Source of the DNA: Clostridiales bacterium
GTDB lineage: Bacteria; Bacillota; Clostridia; Oscillospirales; Oscillospiraceae
Direction of reading: 5' to 3'
NCBI GenBank assembly: GCA_022775085.1
Contig: JALFJQ010000063.1
Location: forward strand, 62,001-126,000
Length of the DNA: 64,000 nucleotides
In this document: one piece after another, positions 50,533-58,867 of the stretch
Layout of the letters: the number at the start of each line of letters is the position of its first letter
Position numbering within the stretch: position 1 is the first letter of the stretch
The notes under the pieces: generated by a model
The model's input: the letters and a program-made list of their open reading frames with translations, nothing else
Database searches by the model: none
Told to the model about the DNA's origin: nothing
Position numbers and translations under genes: made by a program

Positions 50533-50855
50533 TTTTTCAAAGACTCCTCAAGGAATTGATCGATCATTGCCTTGGATTCCGGGGCTACAATGGAGGCAAC
50601 AGCCTGCCCGTCCCGGTAGAGCACCAGCGTGGGGATCACCTCGATCTGTTCCTGCTGGGAAAGGGCGGCTTCCTCATCAATGTTGACCTTTCCCACGATG
50701 AGGGAATCCGCGTACTGCTGGGCGATCTTGTCGTAAGCCGGGCCAATGCGGCGGCAGTAGGTGCACCAGGGCGCCCAGAAATCCACAAGGACAGGCTTTT
50801 CGGACTGGGCCAGTGCGGCATGGAAGGCATCAATATTCATATTCTGTACGGACAT
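50529..50855 (-). CDS. trxA: Thioredoxin with WCTYC active site
   Basis: A 108-residue thioredoxin. The fold markers are VDFWAPW, the cis-Pro strand IPTLVLYRDG and the C-terminal helix. The active site is WCTYC (C31, C34) instead of the standard WCGPC, so its redox potential or partner choice may differ. It is the first gene of the trxA-trxB-ccdA-tlpA operon; ATG at 50855 (minus) follows AAGGAGG. Confidence 0.95.
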   Translation of the reverse strand: MSVQNMNIDAFHAALAQSEKPVLVDFWAPWCTYCRRIGPAYDKIAQQYADSLIVGKVNIDEEAALSQQEQIEVIPTLVLYRDGQAVASIVAPESKAMIDQFLEESLKK

Positions 50856-50932
50856 AAAACATCCTCCTTGGTTTCTTTTTCTTTTAGTATATCCATATTC
50901 CGGGAAAACACCGTGATGAAATCACACAGAAA

Positions 50933-50962
50933 ATGGAAAACCCGCCGGGAAAACCCGGCGGG
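50933..50962 (-). terminator. Terminator of the Cys-rich gene
   Basis: On the minus strand a 9-bp perfect stem CCCGCCGGG/CCCGGCGGG with a TTTT loop, then TTTTCC, just after the stop at 50968. Confidence 0.88.
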
Positions 50963-50967
50963 CTGTG

Positions 50968-51792
50968 TCAGTTGCCCGGACAGCAGTCGTGACTATCTCT
51001 GTCGCAGTTTTCGGGGGAGAACTGCTTTGCCGGGAAGGGAATCCGGCTGAACATCTCGCAGGGATCCTCACTGCAGCTGCCGCCGGCGGCATCGCAGCAC
51101 TCCTTGGTGGGAATGGAGTAGTCCAGCACAGGAATGACCAACTGGGCATCCCGTTCCAGCCGGATGATGGAGAACTGTCCCAAGGTGACGAAGAGCCGCC
51201 GCTGACCGCCGGAGAGCACCAGTTCCTCGTCAAAGGCGGAGCAGATGCCCGACGGAATCTGGGCCGTGACGGTATCGTTGGCGCACTCGCATACATCCCG
51301 GATCTTGGACCCCAGCACCATGGGATCCAATACCTCCACCACAGCGATGGGCCGGTTGGCGGCACACAGGGTGTGACCGTCAGGGCCGCCCAGACGGGTA
51401 TCGCTGCGGAAAATATGGGCCCGGCTGTCCTCGCCGCACAGGACGGCACGCTTGCTGAACACAGCCAGTCCATAGAGGGTTGTGGGACGGCAGGAGCCCA
51501 CCACCGCGTCGGCCAGCACGCGGTAGTAGAAGGTAATGTCAATGCAGTAGTGGCTGCGGTCAAATGCGACCGGTTCCACATCAATGTAAGAATAGATGAG
51601 TTCCGCGCTGCGCACCCGGACGTTGGCCGCTGTGTCCAGAAGCTGCTGAGAACCACAGGTCAGGTAGACCCGCAGATCTTCGATACAGTCCTTGTCACGA
51701 CAGGAGTCGGTGATCTTTTGCGTGTGGACGGACATGGTCTGACACGGATCGCTGGATTCGCAGATCTGTTCGTCCCGGCATTGGTCTGACAT
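50968..51792 (-). CDS. Cysteine-rich conserved hypothetical protein
   Basis: A 274-residue protein with about 20 cysteines, clustered at the N-terminus (SDQCRDEQICESSDPC), in the middle (VCECAND) and at the C-terminus (KECCDAAGGSCSEDPC, NCDRDSHDCC). There is no signal peptide or membrane helix. The middle is beta-rich. ATG 51792 (minus) follows GGGAGG. I do not recognise a family; cysteine richness and lack of export signal are compatible with a spore-coat or metal-binding role, but that is a guess. It is monocistronic, between galM and trxA. Confidence 0.7.
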   Translation of the reverse strand: MSDQCRDEQICESSDPCQTMSVHTQKITDSCRDKDCIEDLRVYLTCGSQQLLDTAANVRVRSAELIYSYIDVEPVAFDRSHYCIDITFYYRVLADAVVGSCRPTTLYGLAVFSKRAVLCGEDSRAHIFRSDTRLGGPDGHTLCAANRPIAVVEVLDPMVLGSKIRDVCECANDTVTAQIPSGICSAFDEELVLSGGQRRLFVTLGQFSIIRLERDAQLVIPVLDYSIPTKECCDAAGGSCSEDPCEMFSRIPFPAKQFSPENCDRDSHDCCPGN

Positions 51793-51865
51793 GGAAATAC
51801 CTCCCAGAATCAAAATAAGCATACGCTTATAGGACAGTTTATGCGCGTCTTTCCGGGAAGTGCAT

Positions 51866-51898
51866 AAAAGCGGGGAGGAGCCATGGACTCTTCCCCGC
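51866..51898 (-). terminator. Terminator of galM
   Basis: Minus-strand stem GCGGGGAAGAG/CTCCTCCCCGC (one mismatch) followed by TTTTATG, 6 bp after the galM stop. Confidence 0.82.
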
Positions 51899-51903
51899 GA
51901 TGT

Positions 51904-52920
51904 TTACCATTGGAAGCGGTATACGGTTTCGCTGTGATAGCGCTCACCGGCCTTTGTGATGGGCTGGGGCCAGTCGGGATGATGCAGCGCATCCGGATAA
52001 AACTGGGTTTCCAGAGCGACGCCGGTATTTTTTCCGTAGTAGACGCCGTCCTTGCCCTGCTCGTCCAGATAGTTGCCGGAATAGAACTGAATGCCGGGAC
52101 AGTCGGTGTAGACTGCCATGCTGCGCCCGGAGACGGGATCTGACAGCTGCGCGCAGGGGTTGCAGAACACCTCCCAGTTGTGGTCATAGCCGCTCTGAAG
52201 CCGCAGACACTCGTAATCCTGATGCAGATCCCGACCGATGGGCTTGGGGATCCGGAAGTCCATGGGCGTTCCCTCGACGCTGCGCTTTTCTCCGGTGGGG
52301 ATGCTTTCCGCGTCGTCCGGGTTGAAGAATCTGCCTGGCAGGGTCAGCAGCTGATCCATGGCGGCGTCGGTATGCTGATGGCCCCGCAAATTGAAATAGC
52401 TGTGATTGGTGAGATTGAACACGGTATCCTGATCACAGGTTCCGTCGTACACGATGTGCAGACCGCCGGAAGCATCCAGAGAATAGGTGACGCGGATCAC
52501 GGCGTTTCCGGGGAAGCCCTGATCCCCATGGGGGCTGTGCAGTTCCAGAACCACCGCGGTGTCCGTGTGGGAGATCAGCTTCCACATCCGCTGGAAATAA
52601 AAGTCAGGGCCGGAATGCAGATTGTTCCCATTTTCGTTGGGGGTCATGGCATAGTCTCTTCCATTCAGTTGGAAAGCGGCACCCTGAATGCGGTTGGCGT
52701 TGCGTCCGACGGTGGCGCCCAGACAGCCGCCGCCGTTTGCGTAGCCGATGCAGTCGTCGAAGCCCAGCACCACGTCCGCCGGGACGCCGGCGCTGTCAGG
52801 GACCAGCAGGGAGACCAGGGTCGCGCCGTAGTCGGAGATGCCGGCAGTGATTCCGCCGCAGGATATTGTGTAGAGGCTTGCTTCCTGGCCGGATGGCAAA
52901 ATGCCGAAATTTTTTTTCAC
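51904..52920 (-). CDS. galM: Aldose 1-epimerase (galactose mutarotase family)
   Basis: A 338-residue beta-sandwich mutarotase. NLTNHSYFNLRG supplies the catalytic His, GVALETQFYPDALHHPDWP the catalytic Glu, and GNRIQGAAF the substrate loop Asn-Arg. It interconverts alpha and beta anomers of hexoses in the cytoplasm. Start choice: GTG 52920 (minus), because AAAGGAG lies 8 bp upstream; the ATG six codons earlier would place that Shine-Dalgarno inside the gene. Single gene with its own promoter and terminator. Confidence 0.93.
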   Translation of the reverse strand: MKKNFGILPSGQEASLYTISCGGITAGISDYGATLVSLLVPDSAGVPADVVLGFDDCIGYANGGGCLGATVGRNANRIQGAAFQLNGRDYAMTPNENGNNLHSGPDFYFQRMWKLISHTDTAVVLELHSPHGDQGFPGNAVIRVTYSLDASGGLHIVYDGTCDQDTVFNLTNHSYFNLRGHQHTDAAMDQLLTLPGRFFNPDDAESIPTGEKRSVEGTPMDFRIPKPIGRDLHQDYECLRLQSGYDHNWEVFCNPCAQLSDPVSGRSMAVYTDCPGIQFYSGNYLDEQGKDGVYYGKNTGVALETQFYPDALHHPDWPQPITKAGERYHSETVYRFQW

Positions 52921-52983
52921 GAAAATTGCTCCTTTCATTTTTGGCGGGGAAACGCCCGGGATTATGTAAAGATACTTTTTGTG

Positions 52984-53012
52984 ATTATACTATAATCCCT
53001 TCGCGATTTCAA
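52984..53012 (-). promoter_or_regulatory. galM promoter
   Basis: Minus-strand TTGAAA (53007-53012), 17-bp spacer, TATAAT (52984-52989), 63 bp before the start. Confidence 0.78.
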
Positions 53013-53114
53013 ACCTTTCTTTCGGAAAAGCGCGAAAAATGGCAACAATCGTTTGAACGGGAACGGCTTTTCCCCGGGGCCTAAATCGATAACTTTTTCC
53101 CGGTAAAAAGACAG

Positions 53115-53162
53115 ATTCTGTATTTTGTGTCTGGGGCTTGACAAAACCACAATATGTTGTGT
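53115..53162 (+). promoter_or_regulatory. Tandem NrdR boxes before nrdD
   Basis: Two 16-bp sites fit the NrdR consensus (ACACWATATATWGTGT from memory): ATTCTGTATTTTGTGT (53115-53130) and CCACAATATGTTGTGT (53147-53162). They start 32 bp apart, three helical turns, the usual spacing for NrdR. The second fills the promoter spacer, so binding would block RNA polymerase when dATP is high. Confidence 0.7.
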
Positions 53163-53167
53163 ATAAT
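53138..53167 (+). promoter_or_regulatory. nrdD promoter
   Basis: Consensus TTGACA (53138-53143), 18-bp spacer, consensus TATAAT (53162-53167), about 50 bp before the ATG. Confidence 0.85.
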
Positions 53168-53217
53168 AAGCCCGCTATTAAGAAAGAGACCGATCGGACC
53201 CCAAGGAGGAGTACCCT

Positions 53218-55443
53218 ATGAAGATCATCAAACGCAACGGCGCAGAGGCCGTTTTTGACATTGAAAAGATCGTGATGGCCGTGACCAAGGCCAACGAAGC
53301 TGCCGACGAAAAGGTGCGTATGACCCCGCTGCAGATCCGGCGGATCTCCGAGAGCGTGCAGATTTCCTGTGAGGAAATGGGCCGCAGTCCCTCAGTGGAG
53401 GAAATTCAGGATCTGGTGGAGAAGGCCATCATGGCCCATGGTGCCTTTGAAGTGGCCAAGGAATATATCACCTACCGCTACACCCGTTCTCTGGCCCGGC
53501 AGTCCAACACCACGGATGACCGGATCCTCAGCCTCATCGAGTGCAACAACGAGGAGGTCAAGCAGGAGAACGCCAACAAAAACCCCACCATCAACGCCGT
53601 CCAGCGGGACTACATGGCAGGCGAGGTCAGCAAGGACATTACCCGCCGGATCCTGCTGCCCCCGGAGGTGGTGGCGGCCCATGAAGCTGGCATCATCCAT
53701 TTCCATGACTCCGATTATTATGCCCAGCATATGCACAACTGCGACCTGGTGAATTTGGACGACATGCTGCAAAATGGCACCGTGATCTCCGGAACGCTGA
53801 TCGAGAAGCCCCATTCTTTCTCCACCGCCTGCAACATCGCCACCCAGATCATCGCCCAGGTGGCATCCAACCAGTATGGCGGCCAGTCCATCAGCCTGAC
53901 CCATCTGGCACCTTTTGTTCAGATCAGCCGGGAAAAGATCCGCAGGACCGTTGAGAAGGAACTGGCTGTCTTTGGGATCGCACCTGACGAGGCTGTGATT
54001 TCCAAGGTGGTGGAGGATCGCCTGCGGGAGGAGGTCCGCCGTGGCGTGCAGACCATCCAGTATCAGGTGGTGACCCTGATGACCACCAACGGACAGGCCC
54101 CCTTTATCACCGTGTTCATGTACCTCAATGAGGCCAAGAACGAGCAGGAGAAGAAGGATCTGGCCATGATCATCGAGGAGACCCTGCGCCAGCGCTATGA
54201 GGGCGTGAAGAACGAGAAGGGCGTGTGGATTACCCCCGCCTTCCCCAAGCTGATCTATGTGCTGGAAGAGGACAACGTCCGGGAAGGCACCCCTTATTTC
54301 TACCTGACCCGGCTGGCAGCCGAGTGCACCGCCAAGCGTCTGGTGCCCGACTACATCAGCGAGAAGAAGATGCGGGAGTTTAAGCTCTCCAAGGGTGAGA
54401 CCCCTGGCAGCGGCGATGTGTACACCTGCATGGGCTGCCGCAGCTTCCTGACCCCGGACCGCTCCGGCAACGGATGGGATAACATTGCCAATGCCGGCAA
54501 CTATGAGCCGGGCAAGCCCAAGTACTATGGCCGGTTCAATCAGGGCGTGGTCACCATCAATCTGGTGGATGTGGCTCTGTCCTCCGGCCGGGATGTGGGC
54601 AAATTCTGGGAGATTTTTGAGGAGCGGCTGGAGCTGTGCCATCGGGCCTTGCAGTGCCGCCATGAGCGCCTGAAGGGCACCCTGTCCGACGCGGCCCCCA
54701 TCCTGTGGCAGTACGGCGCGCTGGCGCGGCTGAAAAAGGGCGAGCCCATCGACAAGCTGCTCTACGGCGGATACTCCACCATTTCCCTGGGCTACGCGGG
54801 CCTGTATGAGTGCGTCAAGTACATGACCGGAAAATCTCATACCGATGCCGAGGCCAAGCCCTTTGCCCTGTCGGTCATGCAGAAAATGAACGACAAGTGC
54901 CTGGAATGGAAAACCGCGGAAAACATCGACTACTCCCTCTACGGCACGCCTCTGGAGTCCACCACCTACAAGTTCGCCAAGTGCCTGCAGAAGCGTTTCG
55001 GCGTTATCCCCGGCATTACGGACAAGAGCTATATCACCAACTCCTACCACGTCCATGTTTGCGAGGAAATCGACGCCTTTACCAAGCTGTCCTTTGAGGC
55101 GGAGTTTCAGCAGCTGTCTCCCGGCGGCGCCATCAGCTACGTGGAGGTGCCCAATATGCAGCAGAATATCGACGCGGTGCTGGAAGTCATGCAGTACATC
55201 TACGACAATATCATGTACGCGGAGCTGAACACCAAGTCCGACTACTGCCAGGAATGCGGCTACGACGGAGAGATCTCCATTCAGGAGGATGCCGACGGCA
55301 AGCTGGTCTGGGTCTGCCCCCAGTGCGGCAACACCGACCAGAGCAAGATGAATGTTGCCCGCCGTACCTGCGGCTATATCGGCACCCAGTATTGGAACCA
55401 GGGCCGCACCCAGGAAATCAAGGATCGGGTTCTGCACCTGTAA
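53218..55443 (+). CDS. nrdD: Anaerobic ribonucleoside-triphosphate reductase
   Basis: A 741-residue class III ribonucleotide reductase that makes dNTPs from NTPs under anoxia using a glycyl radical. An ATP-cone (about residues 1-90, KIIKRNGAEAVFDIEKI) senses ATP/dATP. The C-terminal zinc site is CQECG...CPQCG, and the radical Gly is in RRTCGYIG (Gly719). Active-site cysteines lie in the barrel (for example CMGCRSF). ATG 53218 follows AAGGAGGAG. The activase gene nrdG, often adjacent, is not downstream here. Confidence 0.97.
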   Translation: MKIIKRNGAEAVFDIEKIVMAVTKANEAADEKVRMTPLQIRRISESVQISCEEMGRSPSVEEIQDLVEKAIMAHGAFEVAKEYITYRYTRSLARQSNTTDDRILSLIECNNEEVKQENANKNPTINAVQRDYMAGEVSKDITRRILLPPEVVAAHEAGIIHFHDSDYYAQHMHNCDLVNLDDMLQNGTVISGTLIEKPHSFSTACNIATQIIAQVASNQYGGQSISLTHLAPFVQISREKIRRTVEKELAVFGIAPDEAVISKVVEDRLREEVRRGVQTIQYQVVTLMTTNGQAPFITVFMYLNEAKNEQEKKDLAMIIEETLRQRYEGVKNEKGVWITPAFPKLIYVLEEDNVREGTPYFYLTRLAAECTAKRLVPDYISEKKMREFKLSKGETPGSGDVYTCMGCRSFLTPDRSGNGWDNIANAGNYEPGKPKYYGRFNQGVVTINLVDVALSSGRDVGKFWEIFEERLELCHRALQCRHERLKGTLSDAAPILWQYGALARLKKGEPIDKLLYGGYSTISLGYAGLYECVKYMTGKSHTDAEAKPFALSVMQKMNDKCLEWKTAENIDYSLYGTPLESTTYKFAKCLQKRFGVIPGITDKSYITNSYHVHVCEEIDAFTKLSFEAEFQQLSPGGAISYVEVPNMQQNIDAVLEVMQYIYDNIMYAELNTKSDYCQECGYDGEISIQEDADGKLVWVCPQCGNTDQSKMNVARRTCGYIGTQYWNQGRTQEIKDRVLHL

Positions 55444-55454
55444 TCATTCCCAAT

Positions 55455-55491
55455 AAAACCATGAAGCGTTCCGCCGCTTCATGGTTTTTTT
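55455..55491 (+). terminator. Rho-independent terminator of nrdD
   Basis: AAAACCATGAAGCG with CGCTTCATGGTTTT around a TTCCGC loop, ending in seven T. The A-run before the stem would let it work in both directions. Confidence 0.92.
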
Positions 55492-55534
55492 ATAGGAAAA
55501 TGTGTCGTCGCTGTAGGATCGTCCCGGATTACGC

Positions 55535-55563
55535 TTGCGTTTTCTGAAAGAAAGGGCTATAAT
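55535..55563 (+). promoter_or_regulatory. Promoter of the xpaC-telA operon
   Basis: TTGCGT (55535-55540), 17-bp spacer, perfect TATAAT (55558-55563), 28 bp before the ATG at 55592. Confidence 0.75.
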
Positions 55564-55591
55564 AAGGTCACTATTGCGTGGAGTGGATCGT

Positions 55592-56782
55592 ATGGCGAGC
55601 AACAATCAGGACTGGGAAGTACTGGGGCGGAACATTCAGGAGATCATCGATCAGGCGGTCAATTCTCAGGACTATCGAAAATTGAACCAGACCATTACCC
55701 GGACAGTGAACCATGCCATTGACGTGGGCGGAGAGACTGTGCGCCGGGCGGTGGACAATGCGGCCCGGGCTGCGGATAACGCTTCCCGGACGGCACAGGT
55801 CAGGCAGAAACCGAGGATTATCCAGGAGCCTCAGACGCTGCCTGCGCTTTACGGCAGCACCGACGGCAAAACCGCCGTGGGCATCCTGGAAATCGTAGGC
55901 GGAAGCCTGCTCAGTGCACTGGGGTTTGCGGGGGCCATTTCTGCGGTTGTGTTCGGTATTCTGATGGGTTCCGGCTTTGGATCGGGAATGATTGGCGCTG
56001 CGGTGTTGATTGGCGGCATCGGCCTGATTGTGGGGGGTGTCCATGGCCTGGAACGGGTGAGCCGGTTTAAGAAATACTGTAAAACCCTGGGAAGAAATAC
56101 CCACTGCTCTCTGGAAAAACTGGCCCGGAGCGTGGGGAAAAACGTGAAATTTGTCCGCAAAGAGCTGGTGAAGATGATCGATGACGGCCTGTTTTTGGAG
56201 GGGCATCTGGACAAAGAGGAAGCAAACCTGATCACCAGCCATGAGACCTACCGGCATTACGAGCAGAGCCGTTTGGCGCTGGAAGCCCGGAAGCAGGCGG
56301 AAAGGACAGCAGCTGCTACAGACCCCAGAGTCCGGGAGGTCATGGAACGAGGCAATGCCTTTATTGCCCAGATCCGCCGCTGCAATGATGCCATTCCCGG
56401 CGAGGCAGTTTCCGGCAAGATTTCCCGGATAGAACTGATTGTCCGGCGGATTTTTGAGCGGACACAGGCTCATCCTGAGATCGTGCCTGATTTGAAGAAA
56501 ATGATGGATTATTACCTGCCTATGACAGTGAAGCTGCTGAACGCCTACGCGGAGATGGATGCCCAGCCCGTTCAGGGGGAAACCATCCTGGCATCCAAAA
56601 AGGAAATCGAGGACACCCTGGACACCCTGAATCTGGCCTTTGAGAAGCTGCTGGATTCCATTTTTGAAGATACTGCCATGGATGTATCCAGTGATATTTC
56701 CGTGCTGAATACCCTGCTTGCCCAGGAGGGCCTGACTGACGATGCGCTTTCGAAACTGAAAAAACAGGAGAAAAGACTATGA
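55592..56782 (+). CDS. xpaC: XpaC-like membrane protein (5-bromo-4-chloroindolyl phosphate hydrolysis family)
   Basis: A 396-residue protein. The first 80 residues are hydrophilic and helical; then come two closely spaced hydrophobic hairpins (about residues 92-145, rich in Gly) and a long helical C-terminal part. GRNTHCSLEKLARSVGKN and FVRKELVKMIDDGLF form a conserved winged-helix-like segment. This matches the XpaC family, which is regularly encoded next to TelA. The family name comes from a historical assay; the true role is unknown. ATG 55592 follows GTGGAG and overlaps nothing; the stop overlaps telA. Confidence 0.85.
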   Translation: MASNNQDWEVLGRNIQEIIDQAVNSQDYRKLNQTITRTVNHAIDVGGETVRRAVDNAARAADNASRTAQVRQKPRIIQEPQTLPALYGSTDGKTAVGILEIVGGSLLSALGFAGAISAVVFGILMGSGFGSGMIGAAVLIGGIGLIVGGVHGLERVSRFKKYCKTLGRNTHCSLEKLARSVGKNVKFVRKELVKMIDDGLFLEGHLDKEEANLITSHETYRHYEQSRLALEARKQAERTAAATDPRVREVMERGNAFIAQIRRCNDAIPGEAVSGKISRIELIVRRIFERTQAHPEIVPDLKKMMDYYLPMTVKLLNAYAEMDAQPVQGETILASKKEIEDTLDTLNLAFEKLLDSIFEDTAMDVSSDISVLNTLLAQEGLTDDALSKLKKQEKRL

Positions 56783-57921
56783 GCACTGAATGGAACAAGG
56801 AAACGATTCCCAGCCTGACGCTGGAACCGGAACTGAACGATACCCCGGAGTTGGTTGTGAAGGAGGAGACTGCCCTGCAGCAGACCCAGCCGGAGACGGT
56901 TCTGACTCCGGAGGAGCAGAAAATCGTGGACGATTTCGCCGCGAAAATCGACGTGGAGAACACTACCCAGATTTTGCAGTACGGCGCGGGAACCCAGAAG
57001 AAAATGGCGGATTTCTCCGATACCGCTCTTGCCAATGTCCGCACCCAGGACCTGGGCGAGGTGGGCGACCTGATTGCCGGCGTGGTGGGAGAGCTGAAGG
57101 GCTTTGATGCTGAGGAGGAGAAGGGCCTGTTCGGCTTTTTCCGCAAGCAGGCAAGCAAGCTGGAGATCATGAAGACCCGCTATGCTAAGGCAGAGGCCAA
57201 TGTGGAGAAGATCAGCGACGCTTTGCAGCAGCACCAGGTGCGCCTTTTGAAGGACTCCGCGGTTCTCGACAAGATGTACGAGCAGAATCTGGCCTATTTC
57301 AAGGAGCTGACCATGTACATTCTGGCGGGCAAGCAGAAGCTGGAGCAGGTAAAATCCACCAAGCTACGCCAGCTGGAGGAGACCGCCCAGCGCACCGGCC
57401 TTGCCGAGGATGCCCAGGCAGCCAGAGACCTGTCCGAAAAGTGCCTGCGGTTTGAAAAGAAGATCCACGATTTGGAGCTGACCCGGGCCATCTCCATCCA
57501 GACCGCGCCCCAGATCCGTATGATCCAGAACAACGACAACGTGATGGTGGAGAAGATCCAGACCACGCTGGTCAACACCATCCCCCTGTGGAAGAACCAG
57601 ATGGTGCTGGCTCTGGGCATTGCCCACTCCACCGAGGCGGCCCAGGCCCAGCGGCAGGTGACGGACATCACCAACGCCCTGCTGAAACAGAACGCGGAAA
57701 AGCTGCACATGGCCTCCGTGGAGACGGCCAAGGAAGCCGAGCGGGGCATTGTGGATATTGAAACCCTGAAAAAGACCAATGCCGAGCTGATTCAGACTCT
57801 GGATGACGTGATGAAGATTCAGGCCGAAGGCCGGGCGAAGCGTCAGGCGGCAGAGGTCGAGATGGCAAAAATGGAAAATGACCTGAAGAGCAAGCTCCTT
57901 CAGATCCGGGGCGGTAATTGA
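56779..57921 (+). CDS. telA: Toxic anion resistance protein TelA-like
   Basis: A 380-residue soluble, mostly coiled-coil protein of the TelA/KlaA/YaaN family. Recognisable stretches are LTPEEQKIVDDFAAKID, LGEVGDLIAGVVGELKGF, LFGFFRKQASKLE and LVNTIPLWKNQMVLALGI. Members are linked to tellurite, nisin and cell-wall antibiotic tolerance in Bacillota, possibly as an envelope-associated stress protein; mechanism unknown. It starts inside the XpaC stop and overlaps the next gene by 4 bp. Confidence 0.92.
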   Translation: MSTEWNKETIPSLTLEPELNDTPELVVKEETALQQTQPETVLTPEEQKIVDDFAAKIDVENTTQILQYGAGTQKKMADFSDTALANVRTQDLGEVGDLIAGVVGELKGFDAEEEKGLFGFFRKQASKLEIMKTRYAKAEANVEKISDALQQHQVRLLKDSAVLDKMYEQNLAYFKELTMYILAGKQKLEQVKSTKLRQLEETAQRTGLAEDAQAARDLSEKCLRFEKKIHDLELTRAISIQTAPQIRMIQNNDNVMVEKIQTTLVNTIPLWKNQMVLALGIAHSTEAAQAQRQVTDITNALLKQNAEKLHMASVETAKEAERGIVDIETLKKTNAELIQTLDDVMKIQAEGRAKRQAAEVEMAKMENDLKSKLLQIRGGN

Positions 57922-58823
57922 TCCGGCGCGGCAAGCGGCTGTGGGCCGCGCTGCTGGTGCTATGCGTGCTGACGGCAGGGATCCTTCCGGTAAAAGCGGA
58001 CGCGCAGACGTATCAGCAGCAGATGCTTCAGCTCTACAGCGGCAATCCGGGAAATTCGGCGGCAATTGAGACCTGTCTGAATGCACTGGAAGGGTCGGAT
58101 GCGGTTCAGGGTGCCGTGTGGCGGCAGATTATGTCCGACTGGGATCGCCTGAATCGGGCCGGTTACGCCTCCTGCCGGGAGCTGGAAGAGGGGCTTGCCC
58201 AGGATGATTCCCTGTGCATTGTGGTATTCGGCTACAGTCTCAACAGCAATGGCTCCATGAAGCCGGAAATGCTGGACCGGCTGAAGATCGCGGTACAGGC
58301 GGCACAGCAGTATCCCAACGCGTATATCGCGGTGACCGGCGGGGAAACAGCCGGTATCCGGGGGGTATCCGAAGCGGCGGTCATGGCCATCTGGCTGATG
58401 AACAACGGTATCCCTGATAATCGGATTCTTCTGGAAAAGAGCGCCTTAAGTACCACGGAAAATGCCCGGAATATCTGCGCAATGCTGGCCCGGGACTATC
58501 CCCAGGTGAAGCAGCTTGCGGTGGTGACCAGTGATTATCACAGCGCGCTGGCGGCGGTTCTGCTGCAAACGGCTGCCACATGCAGCGCTGCGGAAGGCGG
58601 GCAGGAGATGTCGGTAGTCGCGGGCGCCTCCTGTTACACGGGAACATCGGCAGGAATCAGCCTTTCAACGCAGGCCTGGGGAATCGGTATGCTCACCGGG
58701 ACAAAATGGAAAACCGACAGCTCTGCCTCCGCAGTCCCGGCGGAAACGGAGCCGGAAACACAGCCTGACTACTGGGACATCTGGCAGGCAGAGGAACCGG
58801 TGTATGAGGAAGACGTATTCTGA
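57918..58823 (+). CDS. Secreted/anchored YdcF-like protein (DUF218)
   Basis: A 301-residue protein starting at TTG 57918, overlapping the telA stop. Residues 1-27 form a signal peptide or anchor (RRGKRLWAALLVLCVLTAG). The DUF218 core has CIVVFGYSLNSNG, YIAVTGGETAG and LEKSALSTTENARNI, as in SanA/ElyC/YdcF proteins linked to envelope integrity. The Pro/Glu-rich tail after about residue 270 is likely disordered. Being in one operon with xpaC and telA fits an envelope-stress unit. Confidence 0.83.
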   Translation: MIRRGKRLWAALLVLCVLTAGILPVKADAQTYQQQMLQLYSGNPGNSAAIETCLNALEGSDAVQGAVWRQIMSDWDRLNRAGYASCRELEEGLAQDDSLCIVVFGYSLNSNGSMKPEMLDRLKIAVQAAQQYPNAYIAVTGGETAGIRGVSEAAVMAIWLMNNGIPDNRILLEKSALSTTENARNICAMLARDYPQVKQLAVVTSDYHSALAAVLLQTAATCSAAEGGQEMSVVAGASCYTGTSAGISLSTQAWGIGMLTGTKWKTDSSASAVPAETEPETQPDYWDIWQAEEPVYEEDVF

Positions 58824-58828
58824 CGAAG

Positions 58829-58856
58829 GAAGCGGACGGCGCAGGCCGTCCGCTTC
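58829..58856. terminator. Bidirectional terminator between ydcF-like and mgtC-like genes
   Basis: A 12-bp perfect stem GAAGCGGACGGC/GCCGTCCGCTTC with a GCAG loop, between convergent genes; TTATTTA follows on the plus strand. Confidence 0.8.
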
Positions 58857-58867
58857 TTATTTACTGT

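Noticed and set aside
53392..55437. A 681-codon minus-strand open frame opposite nrdD
   Set aside because: Antisense to a fully motif-supported nrdD; no ribosome binding site and a low-complexity composition.
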